Assembly: GCF_000003605.2 (NCBI RefSeq)
Contig: NW_003143796.1
Coordinates: forward strand, 299,746-363,745
Reading direction: 5' to 3'
DNA: 64,000 nt
From: Saccoglossus kowalevskii
Lineage: Eukaryota > Hemichordata > Enteropneusta > Harrimaniidae
This document shows, piece by piece, positions 22,518 through 37,500 of the stretch. Numbering within the stretch: the stretch's first letter is position 1; each line of letters starts with the position of its first letter. A program made the position numbers and the translations under genes. Under the pieces are notes generated by a model. The model searched no databases and was not told the origin of the DNA. It saw nothing but the letters and a program-made list of their open reading frames with translations.

Positions 22518-25500
22518 CTGTAATACGCAGAAACGAGTAAAATAATGATTAATGATAATAACAACGATGATGACGACCATTATATGAAGTTATTACAAGG
22601 ATACCGTAAATTATGCACAAGGACGGTACAGCGGAAAAAATCGGCCGACGCGCAGCGACGCTTACTCTGCGGTATCCTCGTAACACCCTTATTATTATAC
22701 ACCTGTTCCTGCCTAGGATACATCATGGGATTGCCGAAATCCAAAAAGTCAGGAACAAATTGGGGTTGTGTTTGTTTTGAGGATGCTTATGCGCATAATA
22801 GCTCAGTCCATATTTGGAATTCACATTTTCTAATATAGTAGGATGAAAATATTCAGTGCAATACCACAAAATTACGTCACGCTGTAACATATGGCGTTAC
22901 AGTGACAGATAAAAACTAGAAGCACATTTTTACCTGTCCATCCACATTTGGATTATCAACATAAGCTCGAACAAAAACTGTATACCATGTTTCAGGTTCC
23001 AATTCTCCATTATAAACCTCTCCCTCATATGAATACTGAGCAATATCACGTTTTACAGGGAGATTGGAATTCTGGGTACACTCTGTCAATTTACCATCAC
23101 CAATAAGTACTTCTTCTTGGAAACTGTTTCTGGAACAGGAGTTTAAAATAGTCAAAAGAGACAGTGACATTGAATGTTGGGGAAAGGGAAAGTTTTGATT
23201 GGAAAAAAACACACTACATGCTATATGAAGAAATATGTATGTGACAATATGTAGTTTCTCATATACATGATGGCTTCGTTATTACGTTTAAGGTACCTAC
23301 ATACCAAGTATCAAAGAAAAAGTCAAGAATAGCATTTCTTACCAAAAATAAAAAAATATCCACCAAAAAAAAGAGAATTAAAGATATTGTCATGAATTGA
23401 ACACATCTGATAGACCACCCAAGGTACACATATATCAAGTATCAAGCAATTCGACTAGCGATTGTCAAGAAGTCAACAATAACATTTTTTTATCTAAAAT
23501 ATTTGCTAAAAATGGAGAATTGAAAATAGTCGGACAAAGGTCCACCTAAGGTACCTACATATCAAGTATTAAAGCAATTGAACTGGTAGTTTTCAAGAAG
23601 GAGTCGACAATAAAATGTTTTCCCAAAAATATTAGCCAAAAATAGACAATTTTAGATGTTATCAAAAAATGGAAAATCTGATAGAGGTACCATGGTACCT
23701 AAATATGATATATCAAAGTAATTGGGCATGTAGCTCTTAAGAAGAAGTCGAAAATGAAATTGTGGATGAACAACGGATGACAGACGGATGACAGACAAGG
23801 CACACTAATATATAAATATAAATATCGTCTTCTATATTCAACTATTCCACCATTGACTATATTGTCTGAGGTCATCTGAATATTGTGCAACATGCTGATC
23901 TTCGAGAATAATGGCACATGGGCCAACAATTAGCGTTATTATTTTAACCCATTAGACCCGTGTTTGATATGGATAAAATATCGAACAGACCATGGAGCAC
24001 AGGCTTTAATCAAATGTAGATATTGCAGAATTCCAAACAACTTTTGTAAAAGATGAAAGCAAGATCTCTCTCTCTCTCTCTCTGATATTTCTGCTATAAA
24101 AACTTTTACATCATATCAGGATACAATAGCAACTATTTCTGATAAACGAAGATAACATAATCTGTATGCATGAATATTTGATTAACAACATATTTTGGAG
24201 GCCTCATATCTTGATGTCCTTCTTGAATTTGACTCCAAGAGTAACCCTTCCACTAGATTCAATGAAAAGAGAGTTGACACTGATTTACCAATATCAATTT
24301 ACTCTATCTTTGTAGTAATATTTCCTTTTCTCCTGCATATAGTGTATAAATGTCCTAGCTTGTTTGATAAGCCAGAACTTGCAACAGTTATTGTGACTTT
24401 TCGAAATATTGTCTTTTTTCACACAAACTGGTGGTAAAATGTTAAATGACCTAGGCAGGTGAGCCAAGGTCGGGTTTTAAGTAGATCATCAAATAATTTA
24501 CTTCTAAAAATGTGGTAAAACTGATTTGAAGCTTTTGTGAAGCTAAGGGGAAGTAAAGACAATGTCACATAGCAACGAAACAAATCTTATGGCACAGATT
24601 TACCGTAGTGCTAGCGACTCGGAGTGACTATATAATCATAGTATAGCATATACCAACCTTGTCATCCTTACTGCCACATATGCTTGTCCTGGAATACCAT
24701 TAACATCCTCATACTTGTTCAACTCTGTTGATTCATATATACTATCGGGAGAAACTTATGTGTCAAACAGCAATGATCCAGTTTCTTTGCTGATCGGTAT
24801 ACGTATAACAATAATCTCATAACAGCTGCAATTATAGAACATCATCAATGCACCAGTATTAAAGTAAGCCTCGTGACAATTATTATAGCTTTGTGGGATG
24901 CAAGATACAAAACTATGTAGTACATTTAATTTTAATTACTCACAGTAAAGAAACATAATTAATCTTTTGTTGTATTATTGTTGATATATTGTGGCATTTC
25001 TGTATCATGACATTGTTGAAATGAACTACAATAATTGTATATACCTGATTGGTCCATTTCTTTCAGAAAACTGTTGATGAAACATCAACAATTTTGTCTG
25101 TGATTTGTCATCGACAATGACTGGAGCTTGTGATATTGGTGGTTCTGAATAAATAAGCAAACGGAATATTATGAATAATTGTATGCATAATACGTAGCAT
25201 CGAAAATCCTGAACCAAAGTAGAATGTAATCACCCATCATTGTGTTACGTTTCTTATACAGAAATGATACTTTTCAGGAAACATGAACAGGTATATATAA
25301 GGGAACATTACCGCCTCTTTCACTGTTTTGACAGTAGACTGGTGGCTGACTAGGTTCACTTTCTCCAGCATATGTGGCAGCTTGTACACTTATGACATAC
25401 TTTGAGTATGTCTGAAGTTCTTTGTATTCATAGCATGTGTTCCCATATACCAACCATGAACCTTTTGAATCTTCCATAGCTACATGTCCATCAAATCCTT

Positions 25501-28500
25501 CATATGGACTTAATGCATGTACTGAATAATTAACCTGCGAATTTATAATAATAGTAAAAGTCTGGTTTCTCGACAAGAGGATCACTAAAAGTGAATTAAC
25601 AATGCTACATAACAATATAATATTCACTGTGGGAAAATTTCAACTTACTCTATAATAAATCAATACGCCATTTGGTGATGATGGCTCGGTCCAACAAATT
25701 GTACAGATTTTATTGTTTATATCCTCTTGAGTAGTAACCAGTAGAGGAGGTGATGGAACTACGATAATATATGAACACAAACAAATAAGTAAATACGCGA
25801 ACAAACAATTAAACAAACAAACTAAATACACAACATGAATGATCGATGTACATTACATTTAACAGATGATTTAATTGATGAATATCTAAATAAATGAAAA
25901 CCCTCCTACTAATATGAATGTATATTTGTAGCAACATATAGTTTTTTTGATACAGTGTATTTCCTTTTCACACATTGTCTACACATGAAGATGCATTGGA
26001 TTACACAATATTTCAATGAATGAATAATAAATTATAACACACGGCAGAGTGGTGTGCATGGCACAATATGACATAGTATTTGACACGTTTTCTTATTTTA
26101 AGTTTTGAACGTGTGAACTTTGAAGAATCTAAGAATCGAAGTCAGTATTTGATTGCTTCATTTTACATTGAAATTGTTTGCAAAGATTGCATATTTCAAC
26201 ATGTCAGATCATAAATAAGATAAAACACAACTAACGACAATGTGCCGAACGGTATCCTCACGTGTTGCAATTCTTGCACAGCTGTGATGAAAATCTCTGA
26301 TCATCCCAATGTCTGTTTTGTTTGTGGATGTTAATATAGATTGGCTAGTTATTTCTGCGTAGTGTGTGAATTTTGTCATTTAATTCAACGACTATTTTGT
26401 GAATAAACTCATTATTATAGACTTTTAAGGGATGTTGTGAAGAAAAAGTTGGCTAATTGTTTGAGTTTGACACCATGCATTGTCAGTAACTCATTCAAAA
26501 TTTGCATAATCAAAAATGTCACATGCATGTACGCAGCTGACTGAAGAGTGTTTTTTTGTACTTGATCGCACACTGAAAAACGCTGTAACCACTCTGTTAT
26601 CCTTTCACACAAGCTAGAAAAAATGTCTAGCACATTTATTTTTTCAGTAATCGTTAATGAATATCTTCAGAAAGTAGTCTTAGGGAACCAACTTGTCAGC
26701 GGACTTGGTGACAGCTTGCCAGATTAGGGGTGTTTTTGTTATGTTTACGTTGAGGTCAAGTGCTCAAATGAAAACCAAAAACATTCTCTTTATAATTATT
26801 GGGATCCGTGTTCTAATCTGCATATATTTGATACAGATACCGGAAATTGTTGGTTATAATTCTGAAACTCATAAGATGTATGATAAACAGCATAAAATGT
26901 ATAATATATGTAATAGTATATATAACAATAGCTTACTTTTGCCACATTCAGGGTGACTGCATTCTGTACATTCACCATTGACATTGTTACAACTAGCACC
27001 ACTGATACAGGTACATGCATTTTGACAGTTATCACCCCATACACCATCATCACATACTGGAAGATAATATTTCAAATAATATCACAAGTAAAATACCCTA
27101 GAATTTAACCAGATAATACATTTCGCCATACTTAATGAGTAAACAAACAAAAAACAAAGAATAAAAACACATATAAATAAGGTAGTACATGTTTATACCT
27201 GTACAAGAGAAATTTAATGTATTCCACTGTCCATTTGCTTGACAAGTACTAGAGGTTGTCCCAGATGATGTATAGCCAGTATTACAGTAGAATGTACAAA
27301 CAGTATTGTAAGTTGTTCCTGTTGTTGGCATCCCATCGTTTGTACATGTCTTGTATCCATTTGATGGATCACTTAGAGTGTCACAATTGACTACTGTAAA
27401 GACAATTAATAAATATTTTAAATGTGAATTCATGAACAATATTATACCGGTAAAGACGGTAAGATATTGAAAATTCAACGTAAACATTAAATGTTCAATA
27501 TTATTTGTGATGTACATGTTATCTCATCAAGACTTGAGCTGGTCTTATGTAACCAGTGAGACCTGAGACTTACTTTCTTTCATTCAGACTTTAGTTTTTG
27601 ATCTGTTGTCACCTAAATTTGACTATCCGGGAAATTTATCACAATGTTGACTGTTACCTAGATCAGAGGAAATAGTCAGAAATGGTCAGTCTCTATAGAC
27701 GCAATAAAACATCGATCAACAACAACAACAGTCTAAAAGACATTAATTTAACACCAAGTATTTCTAGAAAAATGTCAATGTTTCAACTTAATAAGAAACA
27801 TAGAAATTCGGTGGCCATGAAAGAGGCTACTTCCGTTCAAGTCGTAATGCAATATCAAAATTTTACCAGGGAGGATAGTTCAATCTACTGAGGCAGAGAT
27901 TGTTAGTGTGACAATGTCCATGAATCTATATATTCAAACGGAAAAAAAAACATGACCTGTGTTTCTAGGGAAATTCACTAAATTAAAGATACTCAGATGA
28001 ATTTATTTATTTAAAAGCAAATATACTACCATGAGAATAGCAAAGCCATGACAACAACAAACCATATTGAACTCAGAGTGCAAGGCACTACTTATTCAGA
28101 AAGTATCACAATAAGTGGCTTAATATGATCTGCAAAGAATCGTAACTGTCATACTTTCAGTTCAGAAGAATATTCTTCAGAATAAATACGTTAGTTTTGC
28201 TGCCCTGCTTATCAAACCCCACATAGTTATGGAGGACAGGTCTATTGTCAATTGGTCAATCACCATTGAGAGAAATGTAAAGGAGTAGCTTATTTTATGA
28301 CTACTGTGTACAATTTATAATGTGGGCTAGGACTTTAAGAGCAATAAGATGGACTGGTCAATACGGTAAGGTTGGCTGTAAGGTTAACAGTTGCTCTATT
28401 CGCCCCATGTATTCATCCGATTTCTGCTCTCAAATGCAGGCCAAAGCAAATGTCTCAGGCTACCCCGGTCGCAGTGGCGCCGATTTTAGAAGACGAGCAA

Positions 28501-31500
28501 ATACTTTTCTGTAATGGCAGGGAAATCTGCAAATAACTAAATACACCAAGAGGTCGCACTAGAAAACCATGTCCGTTTCATCAATTGTGTGTCTATCTTG
28601 TAAAGCAGCTTGTCAGGTGGTAGTGGTTTGTAAACCAAGTAGGGGAAAAGCAAATGCAGTTAATATTGCTAGCAATCACCGACAACCAACAGGCATTGTT
28701 TTCAAGGCTAGCACACCCATGAATGTGCATAAATTAGAAAATTACAATGTAACCCAGACAATGTGTTTGTTACTGATGATAAACCTGCCACACAATGTAG
28801 CAAATACTAGCCTTAATAATTTAATTTTAAGGAGAACTTCTCACTTTCATACATTAAAAGTAGATAATGTGGTTAATGAAATTAATCGTATAGGGATTTT
28901 TTTTGAATAATGTTTTTATTTTCGTTATTTCGCTATAGGGCTCATGCAAGATCAACATTACCTAATTTAAATCCATCTAAGACCGAGAAATCCAATAAAT
29001 TTATGTATATTTCATTGACCACAAGAAAGCTTTAACAGCATTTGGCTAAAACTAAAGACGACTTAATTAATTTCACTACACTTTACTAGCAAGGATGCAA
29101 TTTAAGCCCCACTCTTTTAAATTCCCTTAATGACCTGCCAAATATTTTCGACCCTAAAATCTGTCAGCCACCATTCTAAATAACACCAGTCTAATCAACC
29201 TTCCTTATGCTGATGATAGTCATCATATCAAAATCTAAGGCTAGTTAGCAAATTTGTCTGGATAAACGCTCTAAATACAGAATAAAATGACAACTAAAAG
29301 TCAACACAGACAAATACAAATTTATGATATTTAATAAATCAAACAGACTACTAAAAATAGGCTAGTTTAGCTGTCGCTCAACGGTTTTTTGAAAAAAATA
29401 GAATGTCATTTTATTTGGCAGTTTATATCGCTAATATTAGTAATATGCACAGATTTCCACAGGTCTGCACATTTATCACAAAGCCTCATTGATTGGTTCT
29501 TGTGATATTGGTGGAACAGACACACATATACACACATCCATAAATACAGATAAACTGAAGAGTACACTGAATAACTAAATGATATAATTAATAACAGCCT
29601 ATAAAATAATATACTGTATGTGTTTGTATTACAGTTCTTTCTAAGCCTAGAAATGTGACACTACAACCAGCAGTTTATACAATTACTGTTATCTGGTTAA
29701 AACCAGACCCACCCAATGGTATAATAACAGCCTATAACATAATATACAATATGTGTTCGTATTACAGTCCCTTCTAAGGCTAGAAATGTAACAATACAAC
29801 CAGCAGTATATACAATTACTGTTGCTTGGCTAGAACCATATCCATCTAATGGTATAATTTCGATTTTCTTCCATTAAAATATATTTGGAAAAAAGAATCA
29901 TAACAAAAATACAAAAATCATGAAAAATACGAGTCATTATTTTAAAATTTATTTTGAAACAAATTTTGACATTACAGGCATTATTGTAACACAGAATACA
30001 GTGCTTGAGATATTACAGTTATGCATATTAATGAGGTAACATGACCATCTATGGTCATTTGATATGTTAGTCACATCTCTTGTTTAATGGCTATAATATG
30101 ACACTGGTTACATTGTCCTATGCGAAACATTCTTGCGTTATGCATATTAATGAGGTCACATGACCATATACATGTACCACATCACTTGTCCAGTGCCTTG
30201 AATACTGAACTGGTTGAACTGTCCTTTGTTCATTCGTACTTGAGATATGGCCATTATGCACAATAATGAGGTATCTTGTTATGAAACGTTAGTTACATCT
30301 GTTGTCTAATGGCTTAAACATTGCACTGGTTGCACATTTTTATTTGTAATAGTGCTTGAGATTAGACAGTTGAGCATATTAATGAGGTCACATGACATTA
30401 TTATGTATAGATTTAGGTATGTATATTGTTCCAAGGCACACATGTACCAAGTTTTATTATGTGATGATTAATCATAAACAAATTTGGGGAAAGCTGAAAA
30501 GTAAGATAATGTGCAAATTGTATATAAACTAAAGACTAAATAGATCGTCACACTGTCTTAGATTATATATGTAATAATTCATGTAATAAGATGATAAGTA
30601 CTTGATAAGGTCTGCAGAATGCCACATACCATCTCTGTACCAAGTTTCATTGAAATGTAATTAGAACCAACAGGTTATGAATCATTATGCAAATTAGGTG
30701 ATTAATAGGAACAGATTTTAACCCAAAACTAATCAGATCCGTGTAATTTTCTAGAGTATATATTGTCACACGCAACGTAATATTACCGTAATTGGTATAG
30801 TACAGGTGTGATGGTTCAAATACCAAAATGGCAACAGTAACATGAGACTTCCCTAGCGGCGATGATAACATACGAACACGGAGCCAACAGATGAGGTTTC
30901 AACTGGTACTGGTATTATTATACTCTGCAAACATCAAGTACAATAACGCGGTAAAACTCCACTACTCCAATAACTAGATACTTAAACTCCAATACAATTC
31001 AACGAGATCTCCGGTCTGAACTCAGTGCTGAACAACTCCCCTATATATGCCCCCACTGTCTATAAATAGACCATTACATCAGCATACATAATGAGCCTGG
31101 CACTTACTACAAATTTCTAGAATGCTCCATTATCTTCTATTGCCTCCTACAGTGTTCTATTACCTATTCAACCAGTTTCTAAAAAAATCTAGAATATTCC
31201 ACCCAGACACAGCGCGGTTCTAGAACATTCTCAGTGACACGGAAGTGGTAAATAAGTCGTATGCGACATCTATGTACAAAATTTCATTGAAATGTAATGA
31301 TTAGTACTTAAAGTATTGAGTAAATTGAGTACTTATGTAAATAAGGTAATTAATATGCATAGATTTTTACCCAAAACTAAACAAATCTGTGCATTACCCA
31401 GTGCATCTATTCATCAATTTCCATTCACAATTGCTGTTAGCAATGCACATTTCAAATAAAGAACTGAAGATATCATTAGAAAACAAACAAATCGGGGATG

Positions 31501-34500
31501 GGTCTAAGCGAGGTGCCTATATGTATAGTATCAAAGCAATCGGTTTTCAACAAGAATTCGAAAATATAACTTTTTAAATCAAAAATGACAAAAATATTCA
31601 TCAAAATTACAGAATTAAAAATATCATCACGAAATGAACAAATCTTAGAGAGGTCTACCCAAGGCACATATACACCAAGTATCAAAACAATATGAATTGT
31701 AGTTTACAAGAAGATGTTGAAAATGTAAACAAGTTGACACGGACGACGACGGACGCCGACGACGGACGCTGATGGACAATCACTCAGCTCTACAAATGCA
31801 TGGATTTCAACCAAAACCTAATCAAATCTGTGCGTTAGCCAAGTGCATCTATGCACCAGGTTTCATTAAAACCAACATACGGTTCATCAGTGGAACGCTT
31901 CGCACACGGGAATCAATTAGAAAATTGGACATTATATTTTACGAGAAGCTTAATGAAGTAAATTCAGCAATTAATTTTATTGGTCAAAACACAAAACTAA
32001 CGTGTGCAATCAATTGTATAGTGGCTGATAATCCACAGTCGATCGTCTAACATTAATTGCAAGTGATAATAATTCCCGCAGTCAATTGAATCGGCTAAAT
32101 ATCATTTTTGCAATACGAACGTAGATGAAAATGATGGATTAACAGCCTCAAAAAATTGGTTGCCGTCCGTCCGTTTGCTCGAGCGATTCGCCCAAGATCT
32201 TAAAGTTATACTAGTGCTGTACGATTCAGTAGGGTGTTCGGTATTAATGGATGTTTGTATTTTTTTCGAAAGTATGTTGACTGAGACGATTTCACAAAGT
32301 TATCGCTAAAAACAAGCTTTAAGTCAAAAAACGGGCACGCAATAACGCGTTCACTCAATGTATCTATACTTATGATATACTAGTTCAATGACTCATTTAA
32401 TTAACCACGGATATATGCAGCATTGTAGGATCCAGAGGGGGGGGGGGGCAAACGAATTACGATTCATATCATCTGGATTACGCATAGCTTCTCTGCATTT
32501 TACGCTCCGTAATTTTAGGCGAAGCTTGCTGGACCCGCCACTGGTATGCAGGACATTCTACACTGTAAATCTCGGCAGCACTTTTCTGTTTTTCATTACG
32601 GTGACATAATTGTGTAATTAAAGTGTTTATTGGTAGAACATTTAAGGAATAATGCATCCACCTTAAAAACTTTATGGTATATATGTCAACTAGACAATCA
32701 TCGAAAGTGACGTAATTTCCTCCAGAAAATAATTGTATGTCACGCATCAACCTATATGGTTTCACTAACCTAAGTACAACTAGAAATCGAGACACGTGGT
32801 GAATTAAGTACCTCGTGGCCTAACGGATTTTATTAATCCGCATTTGGTGAACGGTAGTTGTAGTTCCAATTCCATCTGAGCATTCTCACATGTGATTTAA
32901 ACATGTAATATTTCTCGAAAAATGCTCAATTTGAACCACTTCAGAGGGGGAAATCACCAACGATTTCTCAACCCGAAACACCAAACTATAAATGTTTTCA
33001 AAGTGTTAATGTATAATACACATTCGTGTTCATGAGAGTAAAAAACTAAAACACTTTTCTTACAAATTGTTAAATTGTTTTATCTTGGAGCACTTTATAA
33101 AACAAACACACATGTAATGTTTCAAGGTAAACACTCGACTATGCATGTTTCATAAGTGTTTACATATACGACATGTACAAACGGTCACATGAGTAACTAA
33201 AGCACTCTCTTTTGAAACTGTTTTATTTTGAGGCACTTCAGAAAACAAACACACATGCAATGTTTCAACCTAAAACACCCGATTTTATACAGGATACTTT
33301 AGTATGCCGTCTACGGTATGTATCTACAATGTACACAGTACTTATTATCGACTGTATGCAGCATATTTATTGGGAAAAAATACTCACACACCGTGACGTC
33401 AAATTTGTCAGCAAGTCATACTGTGATAAATTTATCGATTTTAGTATTTTGCGAGTGTGCATACCATGTACCTGTCACAAGTTTATTAACCGATGGCATT
33501 AAACATGCTGGTGTTGTTATCAATGGTCGAGTTAGTAAGCTGGATGACGCTGCGCTAAACAGGCAATTATTCTCTGTGATCTAATCATTAGATTCAATTT
33601 CTTTACAGCTCTTATTCTATTGGCAGAGCCTCGGTGTTGAATTCCAATATTGCAATTACCACGCACCTGTGCAAATTTGCGCCTAATTTAAACGAGCTCC
33701 TCTAAGCCTCTAATAATACATAACCATTCAATTGTTATTTAGATATTTAATTAATACAATAAATACAATATGAAAACAAATATTGAACAATAACTTAGTT
33801 TGCTACTTCTTTGCAAATATGTTGAGATACCTTTCGTAAACGACGGTTGACATTAATGTATGTTGCGTGTTCAAGTAACTGGTAACTTGTGTCGTGCGCA
33901 CGCTCATTCATGATTGAATTATAGTATCGGGAGTGCGTAGCAGGTGGCAAATTCGTTGAAGAAGCAATAACAACTTGAACCGAATGAACTTTTTTTTAGA
34001 AGAAAGGAACCGGAAGTCATCCTAAACAAACCTGAAGGTATGATTATATTGTTACTGCGTTACGAAGCGTGTGGAAATTGTAATTTATAAAGCCAGCGTC
34101 GGCAGTTGTGTACTACATTGATATTTGTAGCGGCCTCCATTCATTTACTCATGTACGGGATAAAACTGATTAAACTTAAGTTCATGAATTTACAGAACCA
34201 GGGAATTCCACACCACATTACGTTCATGCCGACATCTCCCAGATCAAGATCTGAGTTACCAAAAAAATCATAGAAATGTTGCAGAATTTAACAGGAAATT
34301 GTAGTTCAATTCGTTTGTGGTCATATTTTCGTCTTCTCATTACATGCGCGTTAGTTTACAACAACAATAATATTTTATATTGTATATCTGATTCAAATAT
34401 CGCATTGTTTGAAACAATAATGATAATTATTTGAACATTACTCACTGCATTTTGATAATATTATACTTTTCAGATTTTAAGAGAAACGATTGGAGTGAAC

Positions 34501-37500
34501 AAGATGAAACTGCTAATGTTGGGAATTAATTTTGTTCTGTTAATATGGGTTACTACTGAAATGGTTCAAAGATGTTGTTATTCGTTTCAGTTAATTACTC
34601 ATCTGTTTTTAAGTGTCAATCTTCGCAAATATTGGATTGTAGCTACAGTTTCACGACAGGTTTGAATTTCAGCACAAGTAAACACACTTATTCACGCGAA
34701 TGATATCTTTTACAACAACTATACATGTCTGTTTTTTTTAAATTTACACTCGAACTTAATAATGTTTATATTTAGGGACACATTCTTACTTGATTATGTG
34801 ATTTGTTAATCGTTTGTTATGATTACTGTACAATAGTGCAAAGTGCCCCATCACGAAACGCATCATTTAATATATTTTTTTTCAAAAATGATAATATTAA
34901 TGATTTTGTACCATGTTATCAGTGTAAATACATTTTTAAATGTGTCTCTGGTACAAGCACTTGTCAATATTCTGTTTGTGTTTCTGTACTTTTCGAAGTA
35001 TTGCGATGATAAACATTTTTTCAATACATATTTCCGGTGGAAACTCTTTTCAATGTGTGGAATCACTTTATTAAAACATGTCTTCGGTTGAGACATTTTT
35101 CTACATTTTTTTTTACAAAATGTGTGTCTACTAAAAGCACTTTTAAAAGTGTTGCGATAATAAGCACTTTTTATACATGTTCCTGGCGGGAACATTTTAC
35201 AAATGTGTGACTAGTAAAAGCACTTTTAAAAGTGTTGTGATAATAGGCACGTTTTATACATGTTTCTGGTGAAAACACTTTAGAAATGTGTGTCTAGTAA
35301 AAGCACTTTAAAAAGTGTTGTGATAATAAACACGTTTTATACATGTTCCTGGTTGAAACACTTTAGAAATGTGTGACCAGTAAAAACACTTTTAAAAGTG
35401 TTATGATAATAAGCACTTTATATACATGTTTCTAGTGGAAACACTTTTAAAAACGTGTTTCTAATGTGTTATAGGCAAAAACCTCCCTGCAATGTTTCAC
35501 TAAAAGTGTTTTCATAATATACACTTCCCGCAATTATGCAGATTATAAACACTTTAAGTGTTTTTAAAGTGGGGACAAGCTTATAAACACTTTAAATGTT
35601 TTATCACAAAACAGTTTATTTTAAAACAGTAGCGTATAATAACTTATTTGCGATTTTAAGAAAAAGTCTCAATGTGTTTAATTATAAATCACTTGAAAGT
35701 GATTTTAAAGTGGGGACAAAAATGTGTCATATTTTAAAACACATAGATTTACAGTGTAGTTGCTGTTTTATTTTGTCTTAAATAGTTGTTGTGGTCAAAC
35801 ATTGTGTTCACAGGCCACAGTTGAGAAAAATGAGGTCGGTATAATATAATAGTAATAAAACATCCACTGGCATGGTATACTACATCGATTTTTGCACAGA
35901 TGTTCTCGATATACGAGCTCGTGCAATTAAGTGCTGAGTAAGTTTGAAATAATTCAGTTGAAGAATTTTTGAGATAATGCCACGAACGGAAGGACTGACT
36001 TACAGGGCGGAGAGAAGGGGAGAAACATAGCCGTATCTGTGGCGTAATTGTCAATGATTGATAAAAACACAATAATAATGTAAATAATTTTGGGACTGGT
36101 CTTAAACTGTGTTAGTCCCACTTTAAATTCGACCACTGGCGCAAATACTGAAGATAAGATGGTACTGCTTTTTCAAACTTGTTTCATAAAGTAATAGATG
36201 CAGTTTTACAACCATCCGAGTTGCGTATTTAAATTAAAATATTTCAAGTAACATCTTTCTAAACTCATACTTATAGCAAAAAGTACTGATGATATCATAA
36301 TGTAATCTTATTACATGAATATTATTACAAAACGCTGCTACCCCATTACAAATGCGTCGGTATTTTTTATTACAAAACGCTGCTACCCTTATTACAAAAT
36401 GTGTCAGTGATTTTATTACAACACGCGTCAGTTATTACACAACGCTGCTACCCTCTATTACAAAATGCGTCAGTGATTTTATTACAAAACGCTGCTACTC
36501 TTATTACAATACGCGTAAGTTATTACAAAACGCGTAAGTTATAACAAAACGCGTCATTATTACAAAACGCGTCATTATTACAAAATGCCGCAGTACAAAG
36601 GCTAAAGATTTAAAAGTACATTAAGTTCATGTTTTAATTTACCTGATTGACAAGTAGGTCCAGTGTATCCAGTTCCTGTACAGTCACATGTGTATGACGC
36701 TATTACATTATAACATGTACCTCCATTCCAACAAGGAGAAGATGTACATTCATTAATATCTGTGAAAATAATACACAACTATTAAAATAATAAACTATTT
36801 ATAATTTTTAAACAAAAATAAATTAAAACAAGGCTAAAGATTTAAAACCACATTAAGTCAATTTACCTGTTTGACAAGTAGGTCCAGAATATCCAGTTCC
36901 TACACAGTCACATGTGTATGATCCCCCTATATTAGTACATGTACCTCCATTCTGACAAGGAGTACTCGATGTACATTCATTAATATCTGTGAAAATAAGA
37001 CACAACTATTAAAATAATAAACTATTTATAATTTTTAAACAAAAATAATTTAAATCAAGGCTAAAGATTTACAACTACATTAAGTCAATTTACCTGTTTG
37101 ACAAGTAGGTCCAGAATATCCAGTTCCTACACAGTCACATGTGTATGATCCCCCTATATTAGTACATGTACCTCCATTCTGACAAGGAGTACTCGATGTA
37201 CATTCATTAATATCTGTGAAAATAAGACGCAACTATTAAAATAATAAACTATTTATAATTTTTAAACAAAAATAATTTAAAATTAAAAAAATCTAAACAT
37301 TTAAAAGTACATTAAATTTATGTTTTAATTTACCTGTTTGACAAGTAGGTTCAGAGTATCCAGTTCCTGCACAGTTACATGTGTATGACGCTATTTTATT
37401 ATTACATGTACCTCCATTCCAACAAGGAGCAGATGTACATCCATTAATATCTGTGAAAATAATACAAAATTACCAGTATTATAACAATCAATCTGATAGT

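Larger units (their letters stand above)
32558..35759. repeat. Candidate 3.2 kb foldback or DNA-transposon derivative
   Basis: CTACACTGTAAATCT at 32558-32572 has an exact 15 bp inverse at 35745-35759. Both inner flanks are rich in 'cacttt' and 'aaacac' phrases in opposite orientation (33000-33290 and 35000-35700). No transposase is visible between them and no target duplication was found. Just outside the left end, a run of 12 G lies at about 32438-32449. Confidence 0.4.
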
